DNA from: Bolinopsis microptera
Lineage: Eukaryota; Ctenophora; Tentaculata; Lobata; Bolinopsidae
Length of the DNA stretch: 64,000 bases
Direction of reading: 5' to 3'
NCBI RefSeq assembly: GCF_026151205.1
Contig: NC_087079.1
Coordinates: 15,616,445-15,680,444, forward strand
Position numbers and translations under genes: made by a program. How positions within the stretch are numbered: the first letter of the stretch is position 1; each line of letters starts with the position of its first letter. Positions 1 to 11,800 of the stretch are shown in pieces. The notes under the pieces were generated by a model. That model was not told the DNA's origin. It searched no databases and worked only from the letters and a program-made list of their open reading frames with translations.

Positions 1-798
1 AGTATCAGATACTAGTTTCAGAGCACTGCTCCAACGGCACTACCGATACCTGACCTGTCTTGATATCACTGGTAAAACTTTTTAAATTACATGACAATCC
101 CCTGGGTATTATATGACTATGAGATCTTTTTTAATACTTGTGTCAGTGTTTCAGCTGCCCTATATTTAAGTTTTAAAATCCCACACTCCACAGGGTGCTA
201 CCACATCTCCAGTGTAGCAATATCCCAGATCTCACTGTGCCCTAACCTGACATCCTTGTATTTGGGCAACTGCAACCAGATCCACTCGGCCACCATCCAC
301 ACCCTCAGTGCCAAACTGGATAAACTTCTCATCCTGGACATCAGGGGCTGTAAGAACGTTTCAAGTGACAGTGTCATGGACTTGCTGAAAGCAAACCCCC
401 ACATCCATACGTTATCTTTATCTCATGTTGCCATGGTTACTGACGTGGTACTGGAGCAGATAGCGCGGACTTTGCTCAGTCTGAACGTGCTGGATTTATC
501 TGGATGTATTAAAGTTACCAGTATTGGGATCCAGTATTTGGTTAAACACCCTCTCAGTGCGCTGGATCTGGGGTCTACTGCTGTTTCCTTTAGAGGGTGT
601 TGCGCTATAGCTAACTATCTTTGTACAACTTTAAAACAGGTTTCTTTTAATTTCTGCTCTGATGTTAATGATGAATGTGTGAGAAAGATTGTACAGAAAT
701 GTAAGAAGCTGGAACGGATCAGTATTTTTGGGTGCAGTTATATTCGAAATTTGAGTAATTTAAGTAAATTGAATGCAGGCTTGGTTTTAGACTTTTAG
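1..798 (+). CDS. Leucine-rich-repeat protein, AMN1/F-box-LRR type (3' part)
   Basis: The window opens inside this gene. Exon 1-71 reads VSDTSFRALLQRHYRYL then TCLDITG, followed by a GTAAAA donor at 72. An intron runs to a CACAG acceptor ending at 193, and the last exon is 194-798, stop included. The joined frame gives the repeat LTCLDITGCYHISSVAI, so the intron splits one repeat. At least six cysteine-containing LRRs follow (L.SLYLGNC, LLILDIRGCKNVSSDSV, LNVLDLSGCIKVTSIGI, LKQVSFNFCSDVNDECV, LERISIFGCSYI), the pattern of FBXL/AMN1 proteins. Such proteins are usually substrate-binding parts of SCF ubiquitin ligases or mitotic-exit regulators. No F-box is visible because the N-terminal part is outside the window, so the exact orthologue cannot be named. 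The protein ends a few residues after the last repeat. Confidence 0.85.
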
Positions 799-2455
799 TT
801 TTAGTTTTGAACTTTGGATCGTTGTAATTTTATAAGTAGGTTCATTTATGTTAAGTTACCATATATATTGTCTTATTCATTGAGGATGTTATTATTGGAT
901 TGATGATTTAAAAAAGTGTACTATCTTAGAAATATTTAAAAAATCTACTGGCCACAAGAATAGCTCAGTAGCGTAACTTGATAAATAAATATAAGTTTCT
1001 CTGCCATTTACGCGGTACAGGTTTGTCTTCAATTCGATATATTATATGAAACCGGCCCATATTATGGAAATTGTAGTTCACGAGTTGTTCAGAGCTAATT
1101 TGAAATTGAAATCCAACTCTTGGGTAGTTTACAATGTGCAGTATCTTAAATTAAGCTGTGTTTAACTATACACTAAAGTAATTTTTTGTTCTTCCTATCG
1201 AGCATCTTGTCAATACATCTTCTGTTTATGAACATTTACAGAACACAGAGAAAGCCTGAGGTCCCCAGTACAGGTAAGTCAATGCACAATTTGAATTATT
1301 AGTGTATCTAAAATCTAGATCTCCAACTTACTAACTGTATTGTCTAATTAGGCATTTGTAATTGTTAAACTCTGAGTGTCTTACTGGGCGGCGATTAGGC
1401 GCATGCCTATAATATAATACTAATGCAGTCATTCCGCCATATCTTCAATTTTCAATAATCGGTGTTTATGACCACAAAAGCTTATTTGTTATTAGTCTAT
1501 GTAATAAGCGCCATGAGTTGGCACAGAATTTTTTGTCTCTGATTTTGATAAATTTGGTACCAAAAGTTGCCTTTAACTGTGAATAATGAAAATTCACCGT
1601 GTACCGGTGTAGCACGATTCGTTGAGATGTATGTGGGCCTCCTGTTGCTGTGCATTGCAAAAGTGTACTATGGACGAAAAATGGTTAATTTATTGCTTAA
1701 AATGCCTATAACTCCTAAAATATTGAATATTTTGAAATAATTCTTACAGAATCGTAATGAGACGCAACTCTTGGTACCAAAATTATAATATTTAAAGCAC
1801 CAAATTTTTCGAAAATTTGTACAAAATTTTACACAAGGGGGGACCCTTGTGTTCAGATTAAAAACTTTTGAAAAAAAATTCCTTTAAATCTTAAAATAGT
1901 AGTACTAAAAGTTTCGTCTCGATGAGCTGATTACGATACCATAATAACTATGTGGTAATAATTTAAAATGTGAAAGTTATAGGCCAAAAACTAAAAATTT
2001 GCGCGAAAAAAGCACGCGCGGCGAACAAGCGCCGTGTAGCATTTTTTCCGAAAATTGCTACACGGTGGATTTATTTTATTCACATTTTTAGACAACTTTT
2101 GGTACCAAATTTATCGAAATCGGAGAAAAAAGTTCTGTGCTCGCGCTTGGCGCTTATTACATTGACTATATAGTTATATTAATGTAGCGCGCAAAATTAA
2201 ATATTCGGAGATGAGCGGGAATAGGGAATCGAAATACAAAACTTGATACTCGTTAGTATAGTCCGAGTCGTTACCTAAAAGTAAAATGACATCATACATG
2301 AGCGCAGCATGAATAATGCTAATGGAAATGCTGCAACAGATCTTTTTAGTTTAACTTTGTAAGTTTTATATAATATAAACGAGCTAGAGAGCTGGCAGTT
2401 GCCCTATATTTGCGATCAAATTTGTTTATATTCTAATCTAAATAAATGATAAAGG
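799..2455. other. Gene-free spacer after the LRR gene
   Basis: No convincing exon seen. It contains partial copies of the GGTCCCCAG-ending repeat (family C): 1225-1276 ends AGCCTGAGGTCCCCAGTACAGGTA, and 1380-1440 begins TTACTGGGCGGCGATTAGG. From 1540 to 2170 there is an imperfect inverted arrangement in which TTTGGTACCAAAAGTTG recurs in both orientations, which suggests an old fold-back transposon. Confidence 0.5.
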
Positions 2456-3670
2456 ATGATGATTAATTACTCTACACTCGACTGTCACGTGACTTTTTCA
2501 ACCCGTTCTCTAGCTGGTCCTGAACGACTATTCGATCAAACCTTGTCATGTCATACGTTGTATGACCCGCCGCGCACGAAGTGCGCGGCTCCCCTGTATC
2601 GTCGAAGACGGTACACTATAGTGAAGCACTACACTATAGTGAAGCGACAGTGGGGGTCACCACGTGATACAAATCAAACCCTAACTGCTAACCCTCTAAT
2701 CTGATCCCAACCTTAACCCTAACCCAATCTTTAACAAAAGCATTTGCAATTTGCTGAAACCCTATCCCTAACGAGAAATTACGTCGTGACCCCCACTGTC
2801 GTTTCACTAAGTGTAAAGTTTTAACAATACGTCGATACAGGGGGAGCTGGAGCCGAGCACTCGTGCGCTACGGGTGGTCATCCTAACCTTAACCCAGTCT
2901 TTAACATAAGCATTTGCTGAAACACTTACTGGGCCGCGCTCAGCCTGTCATTCCACCTAATTTATGTTTATGAACATAATAGCCTGAGGTCCCCAGGTAA
3001 CTGAAACACTAACAGTAACTTTGTCATTGGATGTATGACCCGCCGTGCGCGGCTCCCCTGTATCGCAGAAACTCTACAGTACAGTGTACACTACCAAAGT
3101 GTTGTATTACGTCGTGGGGGTCACGACGTAATACAACAGTAACCCCTATAACGAGAAATTAGACCAACTTCCTTGTACGTTCATATCACGTGATCGAAAC
3201 ATGAACAGTTTTTCGCGTTGTATGACCCGCCGCGCGCGAGTGCGCGGCTCCCCCTGTATTGTAGAAACCTGTATTGTAGAAACACCATAGTCAATAGTGA
3301 AACGACTGTGGGGGTCACGACGTGATACAAAAGCATTTTAACCATATTTTAACCATATATGTCAGGGGGTGTGATTCGAAATTTACTGGGCGGCGCTCAG
3401 CCTGCATCTTTCCGCCAAATCTTTATTTAAGTTTATGAACATAATATAGTAGCATGGGGTCCCCAGGTTATTCGGAATCAGCGTCCAAAAATATAGTATA
3501 ATACATCTTACCTGCGGACCGCAGGCTTTAATGTTGGTAAATTACAATAGAGATTAGGCGGAATGACAGGCTGAGCGCGGCCCAGTAAAATACATCAAAT
3601 GAAGTTGAAGTTGATTTCAATTTTAGAACAATCTCGAAGATCGAATGTAAAATTATTTAGCACGCCTGCT
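2456..3670. mobile_element. MITE family A copy interrupted by families B and C
   Basis: The left end ATTAATTACTCTACACTCGACTG near 2461 and the right end, around CGATCGAATG and ATTTAGCACGCC near 3637-3665, match the ends of cleaner copies at 48437-48820 and 57511-57890. The internal AACCCTAACC tracts, the CACGTGATCGA box and AGTTTTTCGC also match. Here the element is split by inserted units: family B (TTGTATGACCCGCC...GACGTGATACAA) at about 2553-2671, 3028-3135 and 3216-3331, and family C (ACTGGGCCGCGCTCAGCCTG...GGTCCCCAGGTA) at 2929-3000, 3389-3466 and, inverted, 3556-3593. No protein is encoded. Confidence 0.65.
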
Positions 3671-4228
3671 CAATAAATAAAAAATCCTGATATCCCCAAT
3701 TAATTTAGTACTATTAAGCTGCATTTAAAGTAAATGTGAAATGCTTACTTAACTTGTTAGTTTTTTGCTCGACTTTCTTCACTTTACTTTTTTACTTTTT
3801 TGCTCGCCTTTCTTCACTTTACTTCTTCTGTGCAACTGCAATTAAGAAGCATGGAAAGAGCGCCGCCCATATAGGGTTTGGTGTACCAGGTGCGATACAT
3901 AATCTCTGCAATTTTAAAATCGAGCGCTCGTTAAACGTGTAAATATAAAATTCAGTCTGTAGATGTAAACTTAAAACGTCAAAATTTAATTTCATACCTT
4001 TAAACTGAATTTTTCAACTGAAACTTTTAATAGTTAGTGTAACGTAGGTATTGTTTCATTTTCCATTCATTTTTCGCATTCGTTTTTATCTCGTTAACAC
4101 CATAGCATGTAGCACATGGCTACTAGAATTGTCGTTACTTACGCGATCATGATCAAATTTTTCATTTCTAAATCAAAACATGACGAAAGTTAAAATCATC
4201 AAAATTGTTCCTTAAAATGTTGTGATGC
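3671..4228. other. AT-rich spacer, nothing recognised
   Basis: Only low-complexity T/C-rich stretches (TTTTTTGCTCG, CTTTCTTCACTTTACTTTTT repeated near 3765-3825) and short palindromes are visible. No exon or RNA gene is recognisable. Confidence 0.4.
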
Positions 4229-4229
4229 T

Positions 4230-4621
4230 TGTATTTCAATAAAATTGTTATTTCCAAGCTAGGCCTATTTTGTAAACGGTATATGCCTACTAACTTAACC
4301 TCTCATTTACTTGTTACAGAGAACCTGTACAGATACCGTTGTTTAATGGAACTTTTTAAGATCAATAAGTCACGAGTACCAATTTCGTTATACTACTTAT
4401 TCAACATATCAAATAGGAAAGATAATCTGTTCATTACACCCTCTCCAACTAATCAATTTATTTATAAATCTGCATGGCTGTGGAATGAATTCCGTAAAGT
4501 TGGCCCGTTAAATTTCACCTCCACATGCAGATCTATCAAGAATTTACTTAAACAGTCACTTCTAAGAGCTCAAAACCGGTATGGAACTGAGTGGTGTGAC
4601 AAAAATTTCACTGAATTCTGA
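4230..4621 (+). mobile_element. LINE (non-LTR retrotransposon) ORF2 3' fragment
   Basis: An open frame of about 130 codons ends at a TGA at 4619-4621. Its protein has the layout seen at the C-terminus of CR1/L2/RTE-like reverse-transcriptase ORFs: a basic segment (RYRCLMELFKINKSRVPISLY), then LFNISNRKDNLFITP, then FIYKSAWLWNEFRKVGP and a final SIKNLLKQSLLRAQNRYG. The 'kSa.LWN.l' block after a short variable region, followed by a lysine-rich helix, is the cue. There is no upstream polymerase domain, so this is a 5'-truncated, dead copy. This is recognition by pattern only. Confidence 0.55.
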
Positions 4622-7592
4622 TTAAGAAGTGATATTTATTTGCCTGTTATTCCCACTGAAGCACTTACTGACTGACAAGCTTATCTATGATTACCATGCT
4701 TGAATTTAGGTAAACAACATACAACTCATTTCCAAGTTACGCTGAGCGCAACCGCCGAATGACACAGCAATATGGAAACGCGCGCGCATAGCATTGCGCG
4801 CCGATGTTGTGCGCGCGCGTTGTCGGCCGAAACTTGGGAAGTTCCCGCTCTAATATTCAGACGACAGTGATGACTCATTAAGAGCACTAATTTCGACCAC
4901 TTTCCCGGTCGAACCATACCAAATCAAACTAATTGACCCACGTGTATAGCCAATAACAAACTAAATTACATGTTATACTTTTTTTTTTGAGGAAAAGAAT
5001 ATTCAAACAATATACACATAATATAGCAATGGCCAATTGGCTGACTATAAGGTCATGGCCTGAACTTTAATAGTCAAGTGATGCTAAAGCAGAGCACAAA
5101 TATGTAATAAGTTAATAGATAAAAATACTGATTCAATGATTAAAATTATAGCTGTGAGTGTCAATAAATTACTGTGTCATAAAAAAAGGAACGATGTACA
5201 CGTGATCTGAGATACCAATATCTCAATATCAAAAGGATAGTGTCTAGAAACATTCATAGTCCATGGTGGCAGGTATCAAGTTAAACGAAGTTACACTGAC
5301 TGGCAATGTATACGATTGCCGTCTCCCTCTCTCACCCCTGACCGCTATCAGGGTGCTCCTGAGGATTGAGAATCTAATCCTGGTGCGCATGTAACACATA
5401 ATAGCCGCATAGTCTTCTCCTCTCTTCTGGGATAGTTTTTCAGCGAGTCTCTTGTGGTATCTTGTGGCTTGTGGACCCCATCCGCCATTTGTTGAGTATA
5501 TAAGTTACATGTTATACTGATATCAGATGTAGAGTTTATAACATACAAATTCTAAATTTTTGACGGCTGACGATGGTAAGTCGCTACGTTTAACTCAGGA
5601 CTTTTATAGTCTTAAGTCTTGGAGCTCAAAATGTCTCGTGCTGTGGGCCGTATAAACGGCGCACACCACCGCCCTGCCTTACTGCTTACATTACTTCATG
5701 GTTGCAGGGCGGAGCCGGTGCCGTTTGTCTCGGCCTCGAGTGGCGAGTGCTTGCCCATCGAATACACGATTGAAACACTAATTATTTACTGGCATTCTAC
5801 AGTTTCCAAAACGAAGTACGAAGGTATATTAACTTTGAGCTTTGTTTTGGCAACTGCTTCATCGATGGGCGAGTAGGTATTTGTTGTTTAGCAGTGTTGA
5901 ATATTGGAGCAATTATATAATGTATATCTCCATCATAATATAGGCTAGTGTAAACATATATAATCAATAATACAAACAAATAGTATTATATTATTGGTAA
6001 CTCGCTAGATTATAAATGTTATTTAAACACATATGTTTACGTCAATTATTACTAAAATTTATATTCTTTTTGCTTTAATATAATTACATGTCACATAATT
6101 GATTAGTTGAATGAAACGTGTGCTACAAATGTCTACGCCTCACGCAGAACTGCGTACCGCTTAGTACTTCATGCTTGAGCGGTACTGCTGTTCACAGAGG
6201 CGCGCACTCAATTTAATCACAAATAACGAGCGCGCGGTTTTTGGAATTTCTCCATTAATATTATTCGATCTATTAATTAGATCGCAGGCCTGTACTGCGT
6301 GAACGACAGAAATATGTTTTAAATTATTTTGCTTCTGAAATTTTGGCTCTAGTAATTAAGAAATGTGACATGTAATTGTAAGATGACAATCAAATAGATC
6401 CTGTGCGCGGCTCCTAAAGCTGACCTACGAATTTCTGAACAATTGAAAATTGTGGCTGTGTGCGCGGCGTACTGTATATGTGTTTGAAATTGAAATTTGA
6501 ATTTATTTATGAATATAACATTATGTATTGATTGTTTTGTGGTGAATAAAAATTTTTCTTTCCTAAATTTTTCTTTCCTATTTGCTCCTACAAATCCACT
6601 GCATACTCTAAATCCCTGCCTTATCCCATACCTAATCCCATGCTAAGACATTAACTAAACCTAAAAGTTAAACCCAACAGTTTTAGTCATGCATAGAAAT
6701 AACCTTATTGACCTGGTCACATTTTTGCCTTACCTGCACAAGATCAATTGTAATTTTGTAAACAAACTTTGATGGAGTTGTTAATAAACTGATACGACCA
6801 GTCCTATCTGCACACTTACCTTTTCTCGAAAACAAATCGTTGTTTTTTTTCCAATGATGATCAGAACAAATTCCTTTTGGGACACATTTCTTTTTGAAAC
6901 GTTCTCGGTTGATCTTTGAGTTATTCACACAAGAGTTCTTAACATTCTGAGAGGTTATAACTCTCAGGAAGAAAATGTTTACGATGATTCCTTTTTTAAG
7001 AGTTTTTGATTATATCGCACTTAATAGTAAACAGGATTCTTCTTTCAGCTAACGTAGTTGAATTAAGAATTTCTAACCTGATGCTGTATGGCTGTGTGCC
7101 GTTACCCTCGATTATCTGGGTGAAGCGGCATTGGATGAATAGCTTCCAATTCCAGGATAACTCTCCAACTATTATGAGCAGCAGATAGATTCCTTATTTG
7201 TACACAATATTGAGAATGGGGTCCATAATCAATCAATACATTGCTAGAACACTGATACATCTACAGTTGTCCTTGTTAGCTATTTGTCTATGTTACTGAG
7301 GGAAGTTGGGACTTGAACTCTAAAGAGAACTACAAACCCTGATGCGGAACCGGGATGTATGGAGGGAATGTTTTGGCATAAATCGGACTTAGTAGTAGTA
7401 GATCAGACTTTGTCTAGTAGTAGTAGTAGTAGTATAGTTACGCTTATTGGACAGCTATTCCCTTAAGATGATTTTTGTAATTTTGCTCCTGCTCAAGCTT
7501 GATCATACTTCACGTTACTCGTTAGCTGACGTTTGGTATCATTCGACAAGTCAGTGGTAATGATGGATAAATCAGTGAATAATCTTAAGATC
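4622..7592. other. Gene-free repeat-rich spacer
   Basis: No supported gene. A GC-rich patch rich in CGCGCG lies at 4730-4870. At 5690-5880 short inverted segments occur (GCGAGTGCTTGCCCATCGA against TCGATGGGCGAG). AT-rich sequence follows. Short open frames here have no recognisable protein features. Confidence 0.4.
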
Positions 7593-7695
7593 AATGGTAG
7601 TCATGTTAACATGAAAACAAGGCAATTGCTTGTGACTCACAAACACGTCGCCTTGTAATAGCTCATTTTCAACTGCACATGACTACCATCAATCA
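7593..7695. repeat. Small inverted repeat (hairpin) element
   Basis: AATGGTAGTCATGT at about 7593 is repeated inverted as ACATGACTACCAT ending near 7691. The interior is also partly complementary (CAAGGCAATTGC / GCCTTG). This is a roughly 100 bp palindromic MITE-like unit with no coding capacity. Confidence 0.5.
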
Positions 7696-7732
7696 CTAGG
7701 ATTAAGATAGATTGTTGCACTTCATTACATTC

Positions 7733-7840
7733 AGGGGGGGGGGGGGGGGGGCCAACGCCCCAAAAGGCCCCACATATCGAAAATCCGAAAAGGGCCCTAG
7801 AAATCGGGGCCTTTTGGGGCCTTTTGGGGCCTTTTGACCC
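7733..7840. repeat. Poly-G tract with GGGGCCTTTT repeats
   Basis: A run of about 17 G is followed by CCAACGCCCCAAAAGGCCCC, and then GGGGCCTTTT is repeated three times (7806-7838), complementary to AAAAGGCCCC on the left. A similar poly-G + CCAAC junction bounds the insertion in the SF3A2 intron at about 26114, so this may be a related terminus. Confidence 0.45.
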
Positions 7841-7981
7841 TGACCACTATTTGATAGTGTTTATTAAAATAGATTATTACACTTCATTACAATCACTTTC
7901 TTGTTGAAGCACCTTTGCTAGAAGTTAATTCTTGAAGTTTAACTGTTTTCATATAAACTGAGGTTTCTGTAGAAAACTTTT

Positions 7982-8395
7982 TTACGCAGACACTTTTTTT
8001 CTGTAGTCTATCTTCTGGAGGCTACATTGTTGTTTACTTGCTTTTGTCAGAGCCACTTTCTCTTTTTTGGGAGGATTGTACAGCTGTATAGCTCTAAGGC
8101 CAATCACAATGAAGCACCCTTCAGTCTTCACCCTCGTTATCTTTCTGACAAAAGGGTATATCTTTAGTGCTTTCTGAGTAAGCATCTGAGTGAGCTTCTT
8201 TGAGAGAAATGAAGTTGTTAAGCCTTTCTCTATCTTTGGTGTTGATTCCACACGTCTATGGAAGTGTTCTTTTGGCCCAAGGTTGTGGGTGTAATGTGGA
8301 TATCTAGTGCAAGTGACAAGTGTATAACCATCATGTCAGAAGGTCTGTTCTGGGTGCAACAGCAGCATTTTAAGCCAACTTTAACCTTTGACAGG
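7982..8395 (-). pseudogene. Unidentified coding relic
   Basis: On the - strand an open frame of 89 codons (7982-8251) continues upstream in frame to about 8395. The extension is broken by one stop: WLKMLLLHPEQTF, stop, HDGYTLVTCTRYPHYTHNLG, then FHRRVESTPKIEKGLTTSFL and GCFIVIGLRAIQLYNPPKKE. The composition and long near-open reading look like real former coding sequence, perhaps the end of a transposon or retroelement protein, but I do not recognise the family. It ends in the lysine-rich RKKVSA. It is a fragment without start or splice context. Confidence 0.3.
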
Positions 8396-8890
8396 ATATA
8401 ATTTCATGGTAGATCTTCCTTCTCAATTTGATCACATATTTTTTATACAGAATTTCCCCAGCTCCTTGCAATCATCATTCATCCTATTTCATTTATTTTC
8501 AAACTGCAATCGCAATTATTACTTATACAATGATTAACACCTTAATTGTATTACAAGTTTCTCAAAACATTGAGAGTTCGCCATTTAGAAACTTAATCCA
8601 GTTTAAACAGATATATATTTCGGTCTTCATGACTCCTTTCTTGTGATAATTTCTCTGGTTTAAAAATATAATCGTATTATTTTATTTGAAGTCAAAATTC
8701 TTAATTATTTTTGTTGTATTTGTGTGATTTTAAAGATGATTTGCCTATTTATTATTTGTTGACAATCTAGATTATACTGTAAACCTGCAGCTTGCTCTCA
8801 TTGTCTATTCACCGGTATACACATTTTCAACATACCGAGAAGTACATTTTTATACGGAATTTCCAGACTGTAACAAACAATTATCTCAGG

Positions 8891-11800
8891 ATGGTTGGCC
8901 AGCACCAGGAGTATGAGGACAGGTAAGGGTTGTTTAGACAATACACATTGACAGTAGCAGAGTGTGAATAAATTATAATCTGTCTGGATATCTACCTTTT
9001 ATTAAGACAGACAGTCAAATTTTGACACTACCTTATTCTTGAGCAGTATTTCTCGACTTACTGCAATTAATGAATTAGAAGCTAACAAGTAACAACTCGA
9101 TCCTCCCTTTGCAAAACTCTATTCTCGTTCGTGACTGGGAAATTTCTTAGTTTTGATAAATTAAATACCAATTTATATGTTTGTTCGATTTGCTGCACAT
9201 TTGTATATTTGCTATTTTGTAAAAGTTTCAAATCAAATCATATATAGTTCTGAGGAATCGGTTTTATTTTTGAAACAAGACATAAAGCAGACAGGACCAG
9301 TGTTTGCTAATGATATTAAATAATATTATATGGTGTATACTGTACATTGTGTCTAATTTGCTGTACTAAATGCAATATTTTATGACAAACTCCCCTCAGC
9401 GATGCTATAGCATCTGAAGACGAGTATGAGTGCTACAGGGCTGCATTCAATAGTAGTGGTCACCTTTTCTGCCTTGACAGTAAGTACCCATTTGTACCAT
9501 TATATCCTTTTATTAGTGTTTTTTTTATTTGCATTTTTCATAGGGCATTTGCATTCACAAGGCCATCCCAAATATGATCAATGTATGAATATTACGCTTT
9601 ATTTTTGTTATCTTTGTTGTAGCTCATTGCCATTTGCCCCCTTGTTAACTGTTCTCCTCCTTTCTTCTCCTTGTTAACTACTGGCCATGCAAAGAAGAAA
9701 AGGGAGTTTGCTACCGGAAACACCCTTCTTTAGCTTTAAGTCTAGTGGACCATTATCCGAACAATATGTCATCAGTTTTACAGCACTGCTACTTGCTAGA
9801 GCAATTGTTTCAATATTACATTCGGATCTATATAATGCTAGTAAATATGGTTACTACTCCTATATATCATATTACTTGATTGGTATTCGATTTCTGATTA
9901 TTTCCCTAGGAATATGATTATTATATCTCAATTTGGCTTTAGGTAGGGTGCCCCGCTAAAAGAACTGGATTCTTCCAGGAAGCATCCCGTGCACAGAGCT
10001 GGGTCTACATATATATTAAATTATTAACCATTCATTCTGTATGTGCACGAAAATTTATTTCAATTATATGGTAGAGATGTGTGTAATATACTAATAACCT
10101 AGTTAACTAATAAAGTCTTTATGTTTTAATACATTCAACACTATACAACAAATAATTTGAGATCATGAATACGATGTTGTCACATTGAAACGTTAATAAT
10201 TCCTTTCCTGATAAGAGCCTGTTCCTTGTCGCATCAAACGGGATCAATACAAATTTTACCCAAGAAACAGCTTCTTTACTCGTAATAATTTCCATATTCT
10301 ATAGTCTATGTTATGTGATATGTAGTCTATATAATATAGTTCATATTATATGGTTTGCGAACATTTTCCTGCATGATACTTGATATGAATATTACTTATG
10401 GGACACAAGGGCGCATGCGGTATAGTACTTTCCTGAAAGGATTGACACGATAGCGGCTCACATGATACTCACTTTAACTCGAGGCCAGGACCAAACACCG
10501 TCCCAAACTTCAATACGTTTAAAGTTAATAGAACTTATTGGCGAAGGGCATCTAGTGAAACTCCACTGTCTGTCTTTCGTAGAGTTGGTGAGAGACGTAA
10601 AGTCAGTGTTGAAAGTTTCTCAAAATAACTTACTCAACTTAGGTCCTTATGTTATTTAAGTAAAACATATTCATTTGTTTATTACGAAACATATTTCTGC
10701 AAAATAGACAATTTGTTCGCCAACATGATGAAATATCGCCTTTTTACAACTGTCTTATTGAGTTATACATGCCAAAAAATGTATCTGTTACAGATATACA
10801 TTATCCAAATTATTGTACTATACAAATAAATTGCTTAGGATGATTTAATGTAAGTTACAATAGCTGTACTGTTCTGTTGACATCACGTGACTCACGTGCT
10901 TGTTATCTTCCTCTCTGTGTTACACACTTCTACAAACACTTCATTGTTACTGTTTGTTTTATCTTTCTTGTGCTGCTTTTCTGTTATGTTTCAATATAAT
11001 TATGATATACATTTAATTGGCTTTAATTAGGTTACCCCATCAAAAAACAGGAGCACCCTGAAACACATAAGAAGCACCATTTTTACAATAATATGTAAAT
11101 TATTGAATATTTATTCGTTTTGCAAAATATTATAATTGAATTGAATACTCGCACGCCGTAATCTGAGTCAGCCGCTCAACTGAATATATAAACTTGGAAG
11201 TTACCTCATAGAAGGATATACATGATGTGACAATTTATTGGTCGAATAATAAATATTAATACAATTTTTATAACTTCCCATAAAATTTGATGTTTTTATA
11301 ACCATTTGGGAGATGCACTAATTCGCTACTCAGTGTGAACTTCGAAGTTACTTTAATTCCAGAGAGTTAAGCAACAAACATGATAGGATGGTTAATTTTA
11401 ATCTTGTATTAAACCGCATGGAATCTATCCTATGTATAACATCAACTGAGTATGATTACACAACTACAGTTGAATTGTATGAGTCATTCGTTTGTTCCTG
11501 CCACGCCTAGGTGCAGCTTTTTCAGAAAGATTCCGTTTGGAACGCAGCTCGAATAGTTAAACAAACCCGGGAAACTCTGCTTTCTTTCTGTTGTATAATG
11601 ATATTTGGAGATATCTTTTAGAATATCTTTGTTTTAGCCTAAAAGTATAAAACGTTTTTAAGGGACTTGGCTAACCAGCTCTTAAACTACGATTATTGTC
11701 ATCTTAAAAGAGTGAACTATTAAGCAGCCCTTAGTATTAGTTAATGGCGTTTCTTATCAAGCTATTACCAAAATTATTCTTAACTGCTTTAATTAATAAA

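Noticed and set aside
5619-5876. 85-codon open frame as a gene
   Set aside because: It overlaps a local inverted repeat, has no domain features and lacks splice or acceptor context.
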